A stretch of DNA of 64,000 bases from Paraburkholderia solisilvae (lineage in GTDB: Bacteria; Pseudomonadota; Gammaproteobacteria; Burkholderiales; Burkholderiaceae): assembly GCF_902859875.1 (NCBI RefSeq), contig NZ_CADIKF010000006.1:1-64000 (forward strand), read 5' to 3'. The stretch's first letter is position 1, and the number at the start of each line of letters is the position of its first letter. Shown here piece after piece: positions 63,496 to 64,000 of this stretch. The notes beneath the pieces were generated by a model. It did not search any database. It was not told the DNA's origin and was given only the letters and a program-made list of their open reading frames with translations. The translations under genes and the position numbers were made by a program.

Positions 63496-64000
63496 ATGAC
63501 GACCGCCTCCTCGAGCGCCGCGTTGCAGATTGCGATCACGACCGGTGAACCGGCCGGCGTCGGTCCCGAGCTGACCGCGCAAGCGCTCGCGGCGGCCGGC
63601 GCGCACTGGCCCGACGCCCGGTTCACCGTGCTCGGCGATGCGGCGCTGCTGGCGGATCGCGCGCAGGCGGTCGGCGTCGACTGGCATGCGTTGCAAGGGC
63701 GGCGCATTACGGTCGAACATCACCCGCTTGGCGTGCCGTCGCAGCCGGGCAAGCTCGATGCGGCGAACGGCCGCTACGTGCTTGCGCTGCTCGATGCGGC
63801 CATCGACGGCGCGCTCGCCGGTCGCTTCGATGCGATCGTCACCGCGCCGCTGCAAAAGAGCATGATCAACGATGCCGGTGTGCCGTTTACCGGCCACACC
63901 GAATATCTCGCCGGGCGCACACATACGCCGCATGTCGTGATGATGCTCGCGGGCACCGGCCAGCGGCCGCTGCGCGTGGCGCTCGCGACCACGCATCTGC
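63496..64000 (+). CDS. pdxA: 4-hydroxythreonine-4-phosphate dehydrogenase, N-terminal part
   Basis: The first 168 codons of pdxA; the gene continues past the window edge. The product oxidises 4-phosphohydroxythreonine in vitamin B6 synthesis. Recognisable pieces are [15 protein letters not shown] at the N-terminus, [42 protein letters not shown] and [21 protein letters not shown]. The His in FTGHTE is one of the metal ligands. The start ATG is 17 bases after the surA stop. ksgA would be expected next if the usual order holds. Confidence 0.93.
   Translation, partial: MTTASSSAALQIAITTGEPAGVGPELTAQALAAAGAHWPDARFTVLGDAALLADRAQAVGVDWHALQGRRITVEHHPLGVPSQPGKLDAANGRYVLALLDAAIDGALAGRFDAIVTAPLQKSMINDAGVPFTGHTEYLAGRTHTPHVVMMLAGTGQRPLRVALATTHL

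Overview
The window reads as a chromosomal segment of a high-GC betaproteobacterium of the Burkholderiaceae, most like Paraburkholderia or Burkholderia. This is judged from codon use, from typical neighbourhoods (ubiE-ubiJ-ubiB, aspS-nudB, amgK-murU facing lptD-surA-pdxA, long-form queF) and from protein wording. I see no rRNA, tRNA, insertion sequence, prophage or CRISPR array. The genes are ordinary chromosomal ones packed in short operons, but several intergenic stretches carry repeats or operator-like dyads.

Layout. 1-2379: an exported-protein gene cut by the window edge, a diheme cytochrome c and an outer-membrane beta-barrel protein with an internal duplication. 2380-10378: a signalling locus with an AT-rich, repeat-bearing leader, three consecutive RcsB-like response regulators, an aquaporin with a changed selectivity filter and, overlapping it by one base, a BvgS/EvgS-type hybrid kinase. 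10475-15234: a CHRD protein, a family IV esterase, an EcsC protein and an MFS exporter with its MarR regulator. 15361-19635: a D-amino-acid locus (DSD1-type enzyme diverging from rpiR, D-aminoacylase and ridA). 19820-22210: an AraC regulator diverging from a molybdenum-free formate dehydrogenase. 22455-27123, minus strand: P450, queF, a 5'-nucleotidase and ilvA. 27784-42175: a giant FAD/Fe-S oxidoreductase, HIT and DUF971 proteins, the ubiquinone genes ubiE/ubiJ/ubiB, FmdB, DUF502, aspS, nudB and a cardiolipin synthase. 42426-49676: a fatty-acid beta-oxidation operon (TetR regulator, acyl-CoA dehydrogenase, FadB, FadA, enoyl-CoA isomerase) behind a perfect palindromic operator. 49746-57275: fdhD, a nitrate-reductase-associated protein, a triple-PAS GGDEF-EAL protein, a thioesterase and an Atm1-like ABC exporter. 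57276-64000: a heptanucleotide microsatellite, amgK-murU for cell-wall recycling, and diverging from them lptD-surA-pdxA (pdxA cut by the window edge).

The best candidate for something undescribed is the 2.4-10.4 kb signalling locus. Its regulators resemble RcsB in the DNA-binding helix, and their own upstream regions carry a recurring 14-base motif (TAAGAATAGTCCGA and variants) close to the enterobacterial RcsAB box as I remember it. A six-copy 15-base tandem repeat and two long inverted repeats lie in the leader, and the kinase gene is coupled to an unusual aquaporin. All of this is read from sequence by eye; no search or experiment was run.
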